From Liolophura sinensis (lineage: Eukaryota; Mollusca; Polyplacophora; Chitonida; Chitonidae): a DNA stretch of 64,000 nucleotides. The notes under the pieces are model-generated. The model was not told the origin of the DNA and did not search any database. It was given only the letters and a program-made list of their open reading frames with translations. A program made the translations under genes and the position numbers. Shown piece by piece: positions 11,092-23,299 of the stretch. The stretch covers positions 2,600,373 to 2,664,372 of the forward strand of contig NC_088306.1 of NCBI RefSeq assembly GCF_032854445.1, given 5' to 3'. Each line of letters begins with the position of its first letter. Position 1 is the stretch's first letter.

Positions 11092-11109
11092 ATTCCACCG
11101 CTGCCACCA
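11092..11109 (-). other. Retrotransposon primer-binding site, tRNA-Leu type
   Basis: On the minus strand this reads TGGTGGCAGCGGTGGAAT, the complement of a tRNA-Leu 3' end including CCA, with 17 of 18 bases matching the sequence I recall. It lies directly after a terminal ...TTACA (11110-11114) and about 150 bp upstream of the gag reading region, which is the expected position after a 5' LTR. Confidence 0.78.
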
Positions 11110-12300
11110 TGTAATCGAGGAAAGCACACTCTAAGGTTATGGGCTGAGGAAAGAACACAACTCATGCACTGAGCTTCCATGGGATCTTTATATGGTGAAA
11201 TAATTTTTCAGATTTCGAACAATAAATGAATTACATATAAGAACATCTTTCCGTAGTTATTTCGTTTTTACCACTTGGATACTAGCAGGTAAATATATTA
11301 CAACTGCTATACAAGCTACACATTCAATTATCTCTGGTGATGTGACATGAATGCACTAGAGGTAACATAGGGAAATGTCGCACCCTTTTTCAACTATAAT
11401 CTTAGTTACATTTACATAACACCAACGTGTTAAATACCCTGGCTACGGGGTAACCCAATTTGCTCTTTCATTCTACAATGGAACTATGTAACTCCATGAT
11501 AATTGAACAATTTTAAAATGCTTAATTTGAATAGCAACACAGCCAAATGAACAGGTGATTGAATACAAACGACAAATGAGTTGCATGAACGTACCCCCTG
11601 GTACTGCCGGGGTCGGTACTTTACCACACCAACTAAGGTTCACAGGGCTCACAGTGCGTCAAAGAATAGACCAAAACGTCGAAGGTCACTGTGTACATCA
11701 GTGATTCATGTCTACAACCTCATGAAATTACCCTAATACAACAATGTGACGCAGAAAGCACATTATATACTACTAATTATGAAAACAATGAAAATAGTGC
11801 TGACTTTAACATACCTGCAAAATACTGTTTTATCTAGTATCCTGCTACATGGAAATCATAATATCATATGATATGAAAGACGTTTTCATGCCACTAACTT
11901 TAACTTCACGCTTACGGGTAATTATGACATCAGACCCTGAGACAACAGTATTGGCCGGACAAAAAAAAAAACAGTGTATCGTGACTAGTGCGAACTCTCA
12001 CCTAAATATCAGCTGGTGTTGCCAACTAAATATACTCTTCGTGCAACAAGGTGATCTCGTTATGAATCCGCAAAGAAAAAAAAAATAACCGTGCCGGTAA
12101 CAACAATTTCTGTAGGCCAATTACAACAACAACTTTTAAATTATCGTCAAAATTTACTGTTGCAGGGCTAGTGTGCATCTAAATGCCACCATTTTACACA
12201 ACGAGACATTCACAAAGATTTGTACATATGAAGACAAACTTCTTACTTACATGAAAAATCTGTAAACTTGACAAACAAAATTAGTTCGATCGCCGGTGAC
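11110..12300 (-). mobile_element. Probable 5' LTR of the Gypsy element, outer edge unknown
   Basis: The inner edge is set by the primer-binding site: plus strand TGTAATCGAGG starts at 11110, giving the expected CA end on the minus strand. The outer boundary is a guess because no second LTR copy exists in the window for comparison. A similar 3' LTR was looked for around 7.4-8.0 kb and not seen. The stretch has no convincing ORF. Confidence 0.4.
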
Positions 12301-13224
12301 CTGACTGTCAGACACTGATTTCGCCGAGCACCACACTTCGGATAAATCCGGTTAACTTCGGGAATAACAACCTTGGGTACTGTTAAACTGTTCACACTAC
12401 CACCATCCACAGGACCAACGGCTACAGATGTGGTACATGTATGTCTAAGCTTATGCGACTAACGCCGTTACAAGTAACTCTGTACGGCCAGACTGAGAAC
12501 AAAAATTCAGTTCCATTATGAGTATGACGTAATTTAATTTGTGACGCTAGTTTAAACTAAAATGACGTGTGTAATGTGTTTATGGCTGTTGCTTTTCAAG
12601 GTTGTGAGGTTGCAGATCCAAGGTCTGAGATCATTTATTCAAGTCCACGACGCATTGAACCGACTGGGGCCATAGCTCAGGAGATTTGTCAGTTACCTGA
12701 CGACCCTCTGCTTTTCCTCCTGGGCTCTTTTTGACTTCCATCATACATGTGCAAGTGAAATCTTCCTGAGGTTGTGTGAATTACTTGTATAACATACATA
12801 CCTATGCGCTAACAGATGCTCTGTAGAGTAATATTTGTACAACACACTAATGTTAAGCCATCGTGTTGGATAATTGTTTTAGATAATTGTGTTGTTTTTC
12901 AGGACTTGTTCTAGGAATCTCTGGCAATAACAAGAGTTCGACAATGTCTTTATCCTGGCTTCTGGTTGCAGTTTTTACTCCCAGTGTCTTCCGCCATGTA
13001 GCCTTGATTTGGTTGTGTTTTAACGCAGTACATTGGCTAAGCAGAATGTGAGTGTTTGGCGAATAAAATTCATCTTTGATTACGACACCATTCTATCCTT
13101 TAAAAAAACATGTAGAAAAAATGAAGACATAAATCATAAGTATAATCAGATTGGTGTGATTACATACGGTATAGTTGGATGCCATAGACGGTATCTTCTG
13201 CGCGAGTATTTCCAAAATAATTAG
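12301..13224. other. No recognised feature
   Basis: Sequence without recognised coding motifs or arrays. The outer end of the preceding LTR may lie in its first few hundred bases. Confidence 0.4.
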
Positions 13225-13440
13225 ACCTGTGTAAACAGCATAGAAAGTAAAATCAGATCAGCGAGAACAGTGTGATAGTGAATGATCACGCGCAACCGGT
13301 GAAATACGGCCGCTTGTCAATTTAGCGCAATTCGAGTTTAAGTCTAACTGTGAAATACCAGCTAAACGCAAGATACGTTAAGGCTACATAAAGCAACCCC
13401 TCACTAGAATAAAAATGATGTGTCTGATAACTAGGCTGAC
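13225..13440 (+). repeat. Dispersed repeat R1, copy 4
   Basis: 'aaatcagatcagcgagaaca', then gtgaatgatcacgcgcaacc and 'ggtgaaatacggccgcttgt' match copy 1 in order and spacing. Confidence 0.66.
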
Positions 13441-13759
13441 ATGACTAATAAAAACATTGCGCGACTACTTGTAAGGGGTAGGTTACGTAATAGGAATACA
13501 GAGACCAAATTTTAATATACACAAAAAAAGCACCCTCTGTAATTTTCACAGTGACTTGCCCTATAAGGTTTGTTGTTGAAGCCATGTTAATATAACATCG
13601 AAAAAACAAATGTGGTTTGCACGAATACATCTCTGACAATAGGAAAACATAATAAGTTTATCCAGTTTTTAAGATTTTAGCCTTGAACACATTATGCGAT
13701 GGTGTATTAGAGTTCCAAGAAGAGTCACAATATGGAAATGCAGTCAAAAAAACAATTCA

Positions 13760-14480
13760 GCATTATGACTGACGATGGAAAAAGCCATTTTGAGTCCAAA
13801 GATGAGATTCTTGACATAAGCCATCTACAACCGTACAACTACTGAATGGGCAACTGCTGCAATTCTCAATGAAAGGCTGCCTCCAACTGTGCCAAAGTCT
13901 GTGTAGGCATGTCCAGAGCCTGCGCTCGACGCTCCAAGATATCCCAAACATGCTCTAGCGGGACAAGAGGCCGATGACTGGTCAGTCATCGCAGACCAGG
14001 GTTAGGTCGTCACACTATCATTTTGAAGAAAAGATGTTACTGCTCGGGCGCGATGTTACTGCTCTTAGCGTTGTCATGCATGTACACAGGTCTGGTGGCG
14101 AGTGCATGGTTATCGCAGTGCGGCACAACTCTTTGCAGGACGTAAGCAATGTACTGATCACCAGTGAGGTGTCTTATATAATGACAAGATCAAGGCTGTA
14201 GTCATGTGACAGGCCCCCCCAAACCATTTCTCAGCCTCCACCATGGCGTCGTGGGTTTGATGTTCCTATATGTGTGCGCCGCATTTTATGCCTCCAATCT
14301 CTCCATCTGACATCTGTGACATGCAGGAAACGGCTTCCATGGAAATCTTTTCCCAGCTCCTTATATTCCAATTTCTCCGGGCCAAATACCACGCTAAACG
14401 GAATCCCCGATGATGATCAGCAAGAAAGGGACGGCTGATTACCGTTCTGGTCTGCAGTCCCGCCGATTTCCTACTGTTCT
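13760..14480 (-). pseudogene. Tc1/mariner-type transposase remnant
   Basis: On the minus strand, right to left, broken frames carry family blocks: SAGLQTRTVISRPFLADHH (about 14460-14400), FRLAWYLARRNW (about 14390-14350), an HDNA block near 14080 (second catalytic Asp), LQND near 14020, PLEHVWDILERRAQALDMP (13955-13900) containing the third acidic residue, and LYGCRWLMSRISS near 13810. Stops and shifts separate most blocks, so the copy is inactive. Terminal inverted repeats and the N-terminal helix-turn-helix part were not located. The superfamily call is secure from the order of DDE-type blocks; the subfamily is open. Confidence 0.82.
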
Positions 14481-15094
14481 GGTTGACATCCGTTTATTGG
14501 GTAACCAATCACTCTTTAGAACCCAAGACCTTGCTAAGGGGACGACATATGAGCCGAAGCAGGGCTCTGTCCTCGCACCGTGACGTCATCCTTTACATCT
14601 TTGGAATGCACATGTTTTCGTACCAGTCTGCTGATTACGGTGTAATGGAACCATAGTTGACGCCCTGTACGCTACAAATCAGGCCTGTCGAATGCATACC
14701 AATAAAACGCCATATTTCTGCCACTGATAACCGTCGAGGTGCCAAAGTCAGCGACTAAACTTCAACAATGCAAGACAGACGTCAAATGACTGAAACTGCT
14801 TTGTAATGATGCCTCGTTTTGAGAAATGCGTGGGTGGCATGTTGCACGTGCATACATTGTTTTATCACTCCTGTGGACCACCAGTCTTGATATATTCATC
14901 GCGAAATTTGCGGTTTGTCTGAGTGAGGATATTTCACTACTAATTATATTCAGGGTTTCTTAGCTTTTTCCTTTCAGTATATGTACAAACTTACATCCAT
15001 CTTATTATTGCTGAGTTTTAATGTGGTGTTTCTTTGTCATTTTAGTCCCAGAGTTCCCTCCCCTTCATTGTTTCCCAGTACGGGTAATGGAGAT
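14481..15094. other. No recognised feature
   Basis: It may contain the 5' part of the Tc1-like element, but no motif was recognised. Confidence 0.4.
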
Positions 15095-15190
15095 TCTCAT
15101 CTTGCATTCACAAAACAGTCTCATCTTGCATTCACATAACAGTCTCATCTTGCATTCACAAAACAGTCTCATCTTGCATTCACAAAACAG
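15095..15190 (+). repeat. 24-bp tandem repeat, 4 copies
   Basis: Four units starting tctcatcttgcattcaca, each exactly 24 bp, with one a/t difference in the second. The period is a multiple of three, which keeps a local frame open by chance. Confidence 0.93.
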
Positions 15191-15584
15191 TCTGAAACGG
15201 ACCGGTTGCAGTTTCTGAGGTCCAAGGAGCTGAAGACAGATAAGTACTCACGTCTGCCACGTGGCGTCTGTCACCAGAGGCACAAGGGGTTTAATTTTTA
15301 GCTGTTCAAAAACTGAGTAGGCCTAACTGATATATTTCCTACTAGTACCATGGTCATGTTTTTCTACACAAAACATTTTCAGTTGTTACGGAATCCATTC
15401 AGACACCTTCCTGTGAGCCGATATTAACAGGCAACAGTTACAATATGACTGTAACGTATTTTCTCTCAATTTGGAGTCCCAGCTTGCACAAGCGCAGAAC
15501 TTGGCACAGTGCCAGCACGCATATAGCGCCATATTATATGGTGCCTACTTGTCATATACTTTCTAGGCTAAAGAATAAAAATTT

Positions 15585-15695
15585 ATTTGTTTCTTTGATT
15601 TCTGTTTTTCGACGTACTTACAAATATTCTTATTATGCCACGGCGGCCAGCATTGTGTTGGGAAAAAACTGACAGAACCCTGGGAAATCTACGAC
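15585..15695 (-). repeat. SINE type A fragment, minus orientation
   Basis: The copy runs from 'tttatttgtttctttgattt' through 'cacggcggccagcattgtgt' to 'gggaaatctacgaccctac'. The head is absent. Confidence 0.75.
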
Positions 15696-15835
15696 CCTAC
15701 ATCAAAGAATCAAAGGTGTGCCAGGATTGACACAGGATTGATTTTAACTTGCTGTTTGTTTGTTGTTTTAACCTTAACTGTCATCAATCTCATGACGGAT
15801 ATCCCTTTAACAGATCTGATTCCGTGCGTCGAAAC

Positions 15836-16580
15836 AGATATTCGTACACCAGCCGTTAACCACTAAGGACTTTCCTGGTCAATACTGGCAAGGCCATTTC
15901 CCAAACAAGACGTATTACACAAATCACAAAGGAACTAAGAAAGTATATAAAGCACGAAAATAGGACGGAATCGTGCAAAGAGAGGCAGTGTGCAGTTTTC
16001 TAGTTGGGAGCTAGTGTTAAACGTTGTTTTGGAAATGGATCTTGCGATTATCGACTTGAAACGCCCTTTACGGACTACGAGTGGTATACGAGTGTCGGAC
16101 TTGACGCTTATATTCAATGGTGTTTGAAACACGCAAGGTATATTCTAGGTTACTGAATGAAATCACTATTGAAGTCGTGTACCATGCTCGCATATCAGTT
16201 GTCCGTAAAAAAAATATGTAGCTCAGTGGCGCTTTTATTGCAGCTGTCCATATATCCAACGTGGCGATCTAATTCAACTCGATGGATATACGAATTAGAA
16301 ATAATCATTAATCCGAGGGTCAGAGGTTCTGCACGCTCTGTCCATATTTATTTAGAAGAGAATTATACTCATTGTTAAACTCAAGAGACTTGGGATGAAA
16401 GCGCTTGATGGAATAACCTTGACACATCGGTTTATGCAGTAATAACTTGTAACGTTGATTGAAATCGTCACACAACATGATCCAACAAATGCTACAAGGC
16501 GAGATATGTACACACCATATGCAGAGCCCCTTGGGTATAATGCTGTCCAAGTAAGGATAATTTATGATGTCAAATCTAAA
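15836..16580 (+). repeat. Unclassified long dispersed repeat R2, copy 1
   Basis: It matches 23769-24680 over most of its length. Shared landmarks in order: 'aactaagaaagtatataaag', gtgtaccatgct, 'ctgtccatatttattt', 'gattgaaatcgtcacac', aatgctacaaggcgagatat and 'ctgtccaagtaaggataatt'. No ORF with recognised motifs or terminal repeats was found, so the class is unknown. Confidence 0.75.
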
Positions 16581-16889
16581 AGAACTTTTTAGAAGTTCCT
16601 CTACCAGACTCTTCGTTTGACGCAAGACAAAAGTGTACGCCAGTATTTCAGTCTGATCGTGAAGAGAACGCGTCTGAACCAGAAGGCAGTGAATACATGT
16701 TTGGAACCGAAAATATTCAAAATCAAACAACACAAACTGTCAAGTTCAAAAACAATTAAAGAAGAACGAAACCTACAACCCTCAATTAAAAGTCAAAAAG
16801 GAAAAATTGCAAAATTATTTATTCTGGAAAATTGTGTGCATGTGTATTTTTTTATGTAGAGGGACTACACTTAGTGATATGGGCACGAG

Positions 16890-17010
16890 TACGTGGGAAG
16901 GTCTGGCAGCAACTTGCGAATGATTGTGGGCTTCCTTCCATCAAAATTTTGGCCACCATAGTGAAATATTGAGCACGGCCGTAAAACACCAATCAATTAA
17001 ATAAATAAAA
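16890..17010 (+). repeat. SINE type A, internally deleted
   Basis: 'tacgtgggaaggtctggcag' is followed by the core and a shortened 3' module ending 'aaacaccaatcaattaaata'. The central 'ctctgccc' part is deleted. Confidence 0.8.
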
Positions 17011-17929
17011 TAACGAATGACAGCATCGCTAGAAACGCTGTCGAACAAATCAAACAGAGAGTAGATCCTTTGCCGAAGTTACAAGAGACGACACCAGATG
17101 TACATTTTTCGACTGTTTAGGAGGCTATTTAATAGTCACTGGTCCGACGAGTTCCCCTGATGATGATCGTGTGGAACGGCCCAGCGCTGACGAGTATTGT
17201 ACAGTAGCATGGAAATTTTTGTTTGAAGATGGATATATAAACAAGGTAAGTAACTTAAACTCATCAGCAGAATACTTGCTTCATGCTGACACACCGATGG
17301 TTTGTCAGATGGTGAGAACCTGTATTTGTCTGGTGAGTGGGATGAAGACGAAGGTTTTACATGGTGGCCTCCATGTCAGTTCTTTTAGAGAAACGCTGAT
17401 TATGTAATTTAGATATTTAAGTCCGTTGGACTGAATGGAATATCCCACTGCGTAATTTTAACATAGCAATGTTCCTATCTAGCCGATCAAGCTCCTGAGG
17501 TTGTTGAATCGAATCAAATTCTAGCTAGTTTGGCTAAAAACAGAAAATCGTATGCAATAATGGACGTACCTGGCCAAGTATCACAAGTCCAATTTCAAAA
17601 ACAACGTTAAACCTAAATCACCGAAGAGTAAAGTTAGACATTCGTGCACCGAAAAGTGGTTTCAACTCAACTATCATGCAAGTTGCTATGTTGTCGTTAA
17701 TTAAAATATTAATTCCGTGTAGAAGAAATCGAACACACATAGGGTTCAAAGAAAAAGTCAGTACCGAATATGATGTGGTCTTTGATAAAAAGTGATACCG
17801 CCCCAAAACATCACGCCATCCCATTAATCAGTTTCACAACACAATCACCGTGATAACGTTCACCACACCGACACAAGACACGTGTCGAGGTAAAATCTGG
17901 AAATGTCAGAGTAGAGAATGCCCTTCCAG
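17011..17929. other. Possible coding remnants, unassigned
   Basis: Two plus-strand stretches look more protein-like than chance. About 17085-17245 reads ...CLGGYLIVTGPTSS... to FLFEDGYINK, then a donor-like AAG|GTAAGT at about 17245. About 17295-17370 reads DGENLYLSGEWDEDEGFTWW. They are in different frames and neither matches a family I know. Confidence 0.3.
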
Positions 17930-18110
17930 CGTCAAATTCTCAAAACGACGTGGAACACAAACCACTGAACTATTAGGATTGTAAATAAAGCAAGCAATTA
18001 CGACGGGATCATGCAAAATGGTGCAGTGAACAGTTTTCAGTGATGTTGGAAAGATGCCAGCGATGTTCTTGGCGAATCGTACGTTATCGAAAATCACTTC
18101 AGTATTAAAC
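17930..18110 (+). repeat. Long dispersed repeat R2, partial copy 2
   Basis: 'ctcaaaacgacgtggaacac', gacgggatcatgcaaa and 'cagtgaacagttttcagtga' align to the 5' part of the other R2 copies. Confidence 0.6.
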
Positions 18111-18282
18111 TGTGTCTACTAGTCCAACTGATGATAGGTTTCACTGATTTTAGATCGGTCATTTATTATTCGACCATTGGCTCGATCGCCTACAGAATTT
18201 TCATTTCCGCCTGGGCAGAGTTTGTTTTCTTTAGGACCCGAGCCAATATACGGTTTAAATACTGCCGACAATAATATAGAAG

Positions 18283-18345
18283 ACTACAGCACAGAGGGTA
18301 AAAGCAGAACGTGCTAGAGAACAAATGGTCATACATAACCAGTGT
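18283..18345 (+). repeat. Dispersed repeat R1, short fragment
   Basis: 'actacagcacagagggtaaa' and 'acaaatggtcatacataacc' match R1. Confidence 0.5.
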
Positions 18346-18688
18346 AATAATCATAACTGTGAAAGCCATAATCGTTCATTTCGTTTTGGTTGAGTTTGAA
18401 GACACACGCCTGCCTATCTATTTCCGGTCCCACGGAGAATTAGCGAAGCCTTTTAATGACAAAGATTCACCTGTAACAAGAGGTGGTCTTGTTTTGGTGA
18501 CCATAGAGACAGAGTATATTGTCAGTTCATACCGAGTGAGAATGGAGAAGCTGAAGAGGAGCAATGGATTTAGTAAGTAGGTTAACAAAAACAGTTCAGG
18601 CAATATGAAAACATAAGCCCATTTGTCGAATGACGACAACCTGTTAACAAATATAACCATGCCTTCCTACATGGTATTACTTGCCTTA

Positions 18689-18897
18689 GGTAAGTCGTCT
18701 GCGTTAAGCAGCACTAGCTAAAAGAGCGGTAGAAATCCGGGTAAGTCGCCTGCGTTAAGCAGCTCTAGCTAAAAGAGAGGTAGAAATCCGTTCCTGTAAC
18801 AAGGAGGCACATTACACGTACATCATCACTAAGGATTCGTTCGTCGTCATGTAACTGAAAAATTGTTTAATACGACGTTAAACGCCAATCATTCACT
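18689..18897 (+). repeat. SINE type B 3' part with 51-bp internal tandem duplication
   Basis: Two 51-bp units (18689-18739 and 18740-18790, each starting ggtaagtcg and ending gtagaaatccg) precede the type B 'aacaaggaggcacattacac' block, the 'cgtcgtcatgtaactgaaaa' block and the 'tacgacgttaaacgccaat' tail. The tRNA-like head is absent. Confidence 0.85.
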
Positions 18898-21800
18898 CCA
18901 TTTCTTGAACAGAAGCGATATTTAGTAAAAAGGTACTTCTGGTAATCAAGAATTACTTTTGATGTGAATAACATGTCCTTGGCTGAGTGATATAAAATTT
19001 GTTGTTTTTAAAAAATTCAAATGGCTGCTCTAAATGAACACAGAGGTGTGCTACTTACTATAATTTCTATATACAGTGTATCGCAGATACAAATTTGCAT
19101 GTTTGTTAAGGACGACGTAAATCAAATCAATAAAAAAATTTATTTCATTTTATTTTTAAAAAGTTTTAAAAAGTAAAAAAGTTTGTTTACAGTTTTAGCG
19201 TGTGGACTGGATTGAAATCATTACATACATGTATGAGAAAATCTGTAAATCTGTTGCCGAATAATAATCTTTTCAGTGTTAAATACTTAATCTTGCCCAT
19301 TTCATCACCATGTTCTCCTTTCCAAGCCAATATGCACAAATATCGTACACCGAAGAACGGTAGACAGAGTAAAACGGCCTAATGACTTCTCCAATCTCTT
19401 TTATTCGAGGAAATGTAGTATGCCCCATTCGCCAGGTACATAAACGCACATATGACCTTCGGGTCACATTTCGCAAAACTTTTAGAGGTTATTAACTGAT
19501 CTGCGAGTTAAACGGCAATGGAATATTACGGGTCTAAGCCTTAGTATAATAAAAGACTAACAGCATAGAGAGTTATTCATATGCCAATGAAAATCCACGG
19601 AGAGGCGTCACAAGTCGATATTCGTCCCATTTCCAAAACAGCCTAAAACACCAGTTCACGGAGGAATATACAGAAATCACGCACAGATATGCTCTGTAAG
19701 AACAGGTATTCTAACTCTGTAGGGACAGGTATTTTACATGGGACAAACATTTTATTTCTCCTGTAATGTAATTGTCAGAGAATTTCGGTCATGGCAGGAG
19801 AACTCACTTTATGAAGGATTGGAAGACCGCAGATCTGAGGCAGAGAAAAACAAGAAATTCTCAACCTGTTCTATGACCGATTAAATGAAGTGTTCGAAAA
19901 GGCTCCTGATAAACACTGCCCTAACCTGCTACAAATCTGTCTGGTTGCCAGGAAAGAAGGGGAAAATGCAATAGACCGTGATCACCGTGAGCGCAACGCT
20001 GCAACCCCAGTTCCCTATAATACCACGCCAAATAGCAAAAAGTGGTTCTGGTACATAATCCAAACATTTGCCAAATATTTATAGTTACTCAAATTCGCGA
20101 AGATTAGACGCAAGCCTCTTCACATCATTTCTGTGGCCTTGATACAATTGCATAAAAAATGGTTTCGTCAGTGTTTGAACAGTGTCGTTGTATCTTCATC
20201 GCCAGCACTTCACCCAGATATAAACTACCTCTGAGAGACTTGCATTAAAATAAATACATGAATCAACTAAATAGATGAAATTTGGGGGACACATTTATTT
20301 CTGTACAAACATTATGAAAAAGCAATAAATTAGGAATGACCCGGATGTGGTAAACAAATGAAATCTGAGAGAGACCTGAATATGTATTACTAGGGAATAG
20401 CGGTTTAAGTTTTTAAAAAAATGTTGTCAACTTGAATTTTAGGACCGAGTAATGTAGCCGTTCAATTACTGTATTTGTCTTATGTGCTTTCGTTTCTTAT
20501 GATGTCTTCTCCTCAAGTATACAGGTACCTATGAGTGCGACACCATTCACTCATTTTAATCCTGTTCGATATTTATCGTGCGGACTGAAGCTTGTTAAAT
20601 GAATAAACTAATCTGGATTCTCTCCCTTGAACTTGGAAACGTCGCTACTATTTGGATTCGATTTCATGACATTTCCTGACGATGAAGAAACCAGCATTTG
20701 ACACAAGAACCAAACGGTTGAGTGTCGTATGGGACAGAGTCCAAATTAAACAGAACACATGGCACGGAAAGTCTCATGGGATTCTTGTCTGAGATTATGG
20801 TACCAAATTCCAGTTGATATATTCTGGCATATAGCCTCTGTTTTACATCTCAGATAATTTCCACTTGCATGAGGCTGTAGTTGGATTCTCGGGTTTTACA
20901 AGTCCCGGAATTTTGGGACTGGGAAAGATTCCCAGATTTTTTACACTGTATTCCCGGCTTCGTGCGATTGGTTCCCACCAAGTGTCAACCGTCTCTGAGT
21001 TGTTAAACTGGATCACAAATCACTATTTCAGACACTGGAATTGTTTTCCACTTCACCGTACAAGAATTTTCCCACTCTTAATAAAATATCTACTTACTTA
21101 GGATGCTTACCAGCAGCTTGCTGTTTACTTCTGGCAGATTCCAAGGCCATATACAGGCGCTGAAAAATCAGTCTATTTATAGATTTCCACATGGTCTGGG
21201 CGGAGCAGTGAACCAAAATAGAGACTCTGATTGGTCAGAAGGGCAATTTTTGACAGTTTGTAAGCACAGATGGCATGATGACGTCATCACGATCGCAACC
21301 AAGAACTCCAGAATAATGTCTTTCCTTTGAAGCCACAATCTAAATGCCAGTGCCTGAAAAGTCCATATTTTTATCCATATAATTCAAAAAAATTATAACC
21401 AATTTCCTCACATTAAATGATAAATTCCTTTTCAAACCGTTGTGGGAAAATCCTGGTCCGATTTCTAAAAGCCTATGTGCGGGTTCTACAGACACCCGAG
21501 TAACCAAATTATTACTAAATATACAAAAATGGGGGCAACACAAACTTCTGATTTCGAGGTTGAACTGAGGACAAGAAATGTCATTTTATTGTGTGAAACA
21601 AGAACGAAAATAGAAGGTAAAGGTTTTCCAGATAAGACAGTGACATAGAATTTCGTAATTTTACATTATTATCAGTACATTGCTGAAAAATACTGATAAC
21701 TATCTCATATATGTAGGAACGCCGATACAACAACAACAGCATCTCTCGTCCATGGCAAAGATAAACGTAAGTTTAAAACTTCCTATGAGAAGAAATAAAC

Positions 21801-22182
21801 ACTATACTAGCAAATACTGACTTCATTATGGCCTCAGATGACGGTCTTTAATGAAACTTCATTAAAACATGAATATCTGAAAACGTTCCTATGTTAAATT
21901 TATTTCTCAAATCCTGCTTTCTTAAATCCCGCTACAGTAGGAAGTCATGTCACAGCCTTCTACAGATCCATTCTTATCCTCTGCCATTTTCAGAAGTTTG
22001 GCCACGTTGTTGAATTTTCTAAGCCGATTGTGCGAGTTGTCCACATGCTGGTAAAGAGATTATGTTTCCCTTTTGTAGGGTCTGGACATTTGTTTTTAGC
22101 CTCAACAGTTTTGCTCACAGTTAATTGGATGCGATAACATACGCAATGCCCCGAGACACAAACGGGATTGTCTCTGTCCAGG
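18898..22182. other. Gene-poor region, fragments only
   Basis: No convincing ORF. About 19790-19880 resembles 25850-25960 ('ggagaactcactttatgaag' against a similar block), so both belong to a further unnamed repeat. A 14-bp CRE-like palindrome TGATGACGTCATCA lies at 21276-21289, about 50 bp after a gattggtcag box. A minus open frame at 21990-22214 runs into the satellite below. Confidence 0.45.
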
Positions 22183-22880
22183 AGGTCTACAGTCCCATTC
22201 TGATCACTCCGCATGACGCTGGAATCAAGAGGTCTACAGTCCTATTCTGATCACTCCGCATAACGCTGGAATCAAGAGGTCTACAGTCCCATTCTGATCA
22301 CTCCGCATAACGTTGGAATCAAGAGGTCTACAGTCCCATTCTGATCACTCCGCATAACGCTGGAATCAAGAGGTCTACAGTCCCATTCTGATCACTCCGC
22401 ATAACGCTGGAATCAAGAGGTCTACAGTCCCATTCTGATCACTCCGCATAACGCTGGAATCAAGAGGTCTACAGTCCCATTCTGATCACTCCGCATAACG
22501 CTGGAATCAAGAGGTCTACAGTCCCATTCTGATCACTCCGCATAACGCTGGAATCAAGAGGTCTACAGTCCCATTCTGATCACTCCGCATAACGCTGGAA
22601 TCAAGAGGTCTACAGTCCCATTCTGATCACTCCGCATAACGCTGGAATCAAGAGGTCTACCGTCCCATTCTGATCACTCCGCATAACGCTGGAATCAAGA
22701 GGTCTACAGTCCCATTCTGATCACTCCGCATAACGCTGGAATCAAGAGGTCTACAGTCCCATTCTGATCACTCCGCATAACGCTGGAATCAAGAGGTCTA
22801 CAGTCCCATTCTGATCACTCCGCATAACGCTGGAATCAAGAGGTGTACAGTCCCATTCTGATCACTCCGCATAACGCTGG
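22183..22880 (+). repeat. 47-bp satellite/minisatellite, 15 copies
   Basis: Unit starts aggtctacagtcccattctg and includes atcactccgcataacgctgg. Units start at 22183, 22230 and so on every 47 bp to 22841; the last is cut short at 40 bp. The copies are almost identical: a handful of single-base changes (for example 'catgacg' in unit 1, 'ctaccgt' in unit 11, 'aggtgtac' in unit 15). This indicates recent expansion or homogenisation. Confidence 0.97.
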
Positions 22881-23299
22881 CACCATTCATCCCATCCTTG
22901 GACCTACAAAAGGAAAAAAAAAACATGTGTAAGCCCTTAATCAGTTGATAATTTTAGTGAAATATGGTTTACTATATAGTGTTCACATACCGTTCTTTTT
23001 GATCTACGATTGATCAGATTAAATGCTGACGACCATCCGGCCATCACTTTTATTATTGTGGCGTGTTTTGTCATCGTACTCTGGACGTATGATTTTGATT
23101 TGACTTGTCGGTACGTTCATCAAGGCCAATGCCAATCACAGGGTTTTTCTTGATGTCTGTTAAGTTGTCTTTTCTAATGACGAAAGCTAATTTCAACCAA
23201 GGCATTCCAACAAGATAATAATGAGTTAAATGAGTGGTAAAATTTTCGTTACCAGTCATGTAACTTGACAAGACTGTTCTTTGTCTTTATTAGAGTTCA
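22881..23299. other. No recognised feature
   Basis: Short minus open frame at 23071-23271 without known motif; nothing else was seen. Confidence 0.4.

Noticed and set aside
14200-14600. Possible independent coding exons on the plus strand
   Set aside because: The minus strand reads as Tc1-type transposase blocks in order, which explains the composition.
21276-21289. CRE-type palindrome as a promoter mark
   Set aside because: A single 14-bp palindrome with a nearby CCAAT-like box, but no transcript or ORF next to it; kept only as a note in the region entry.
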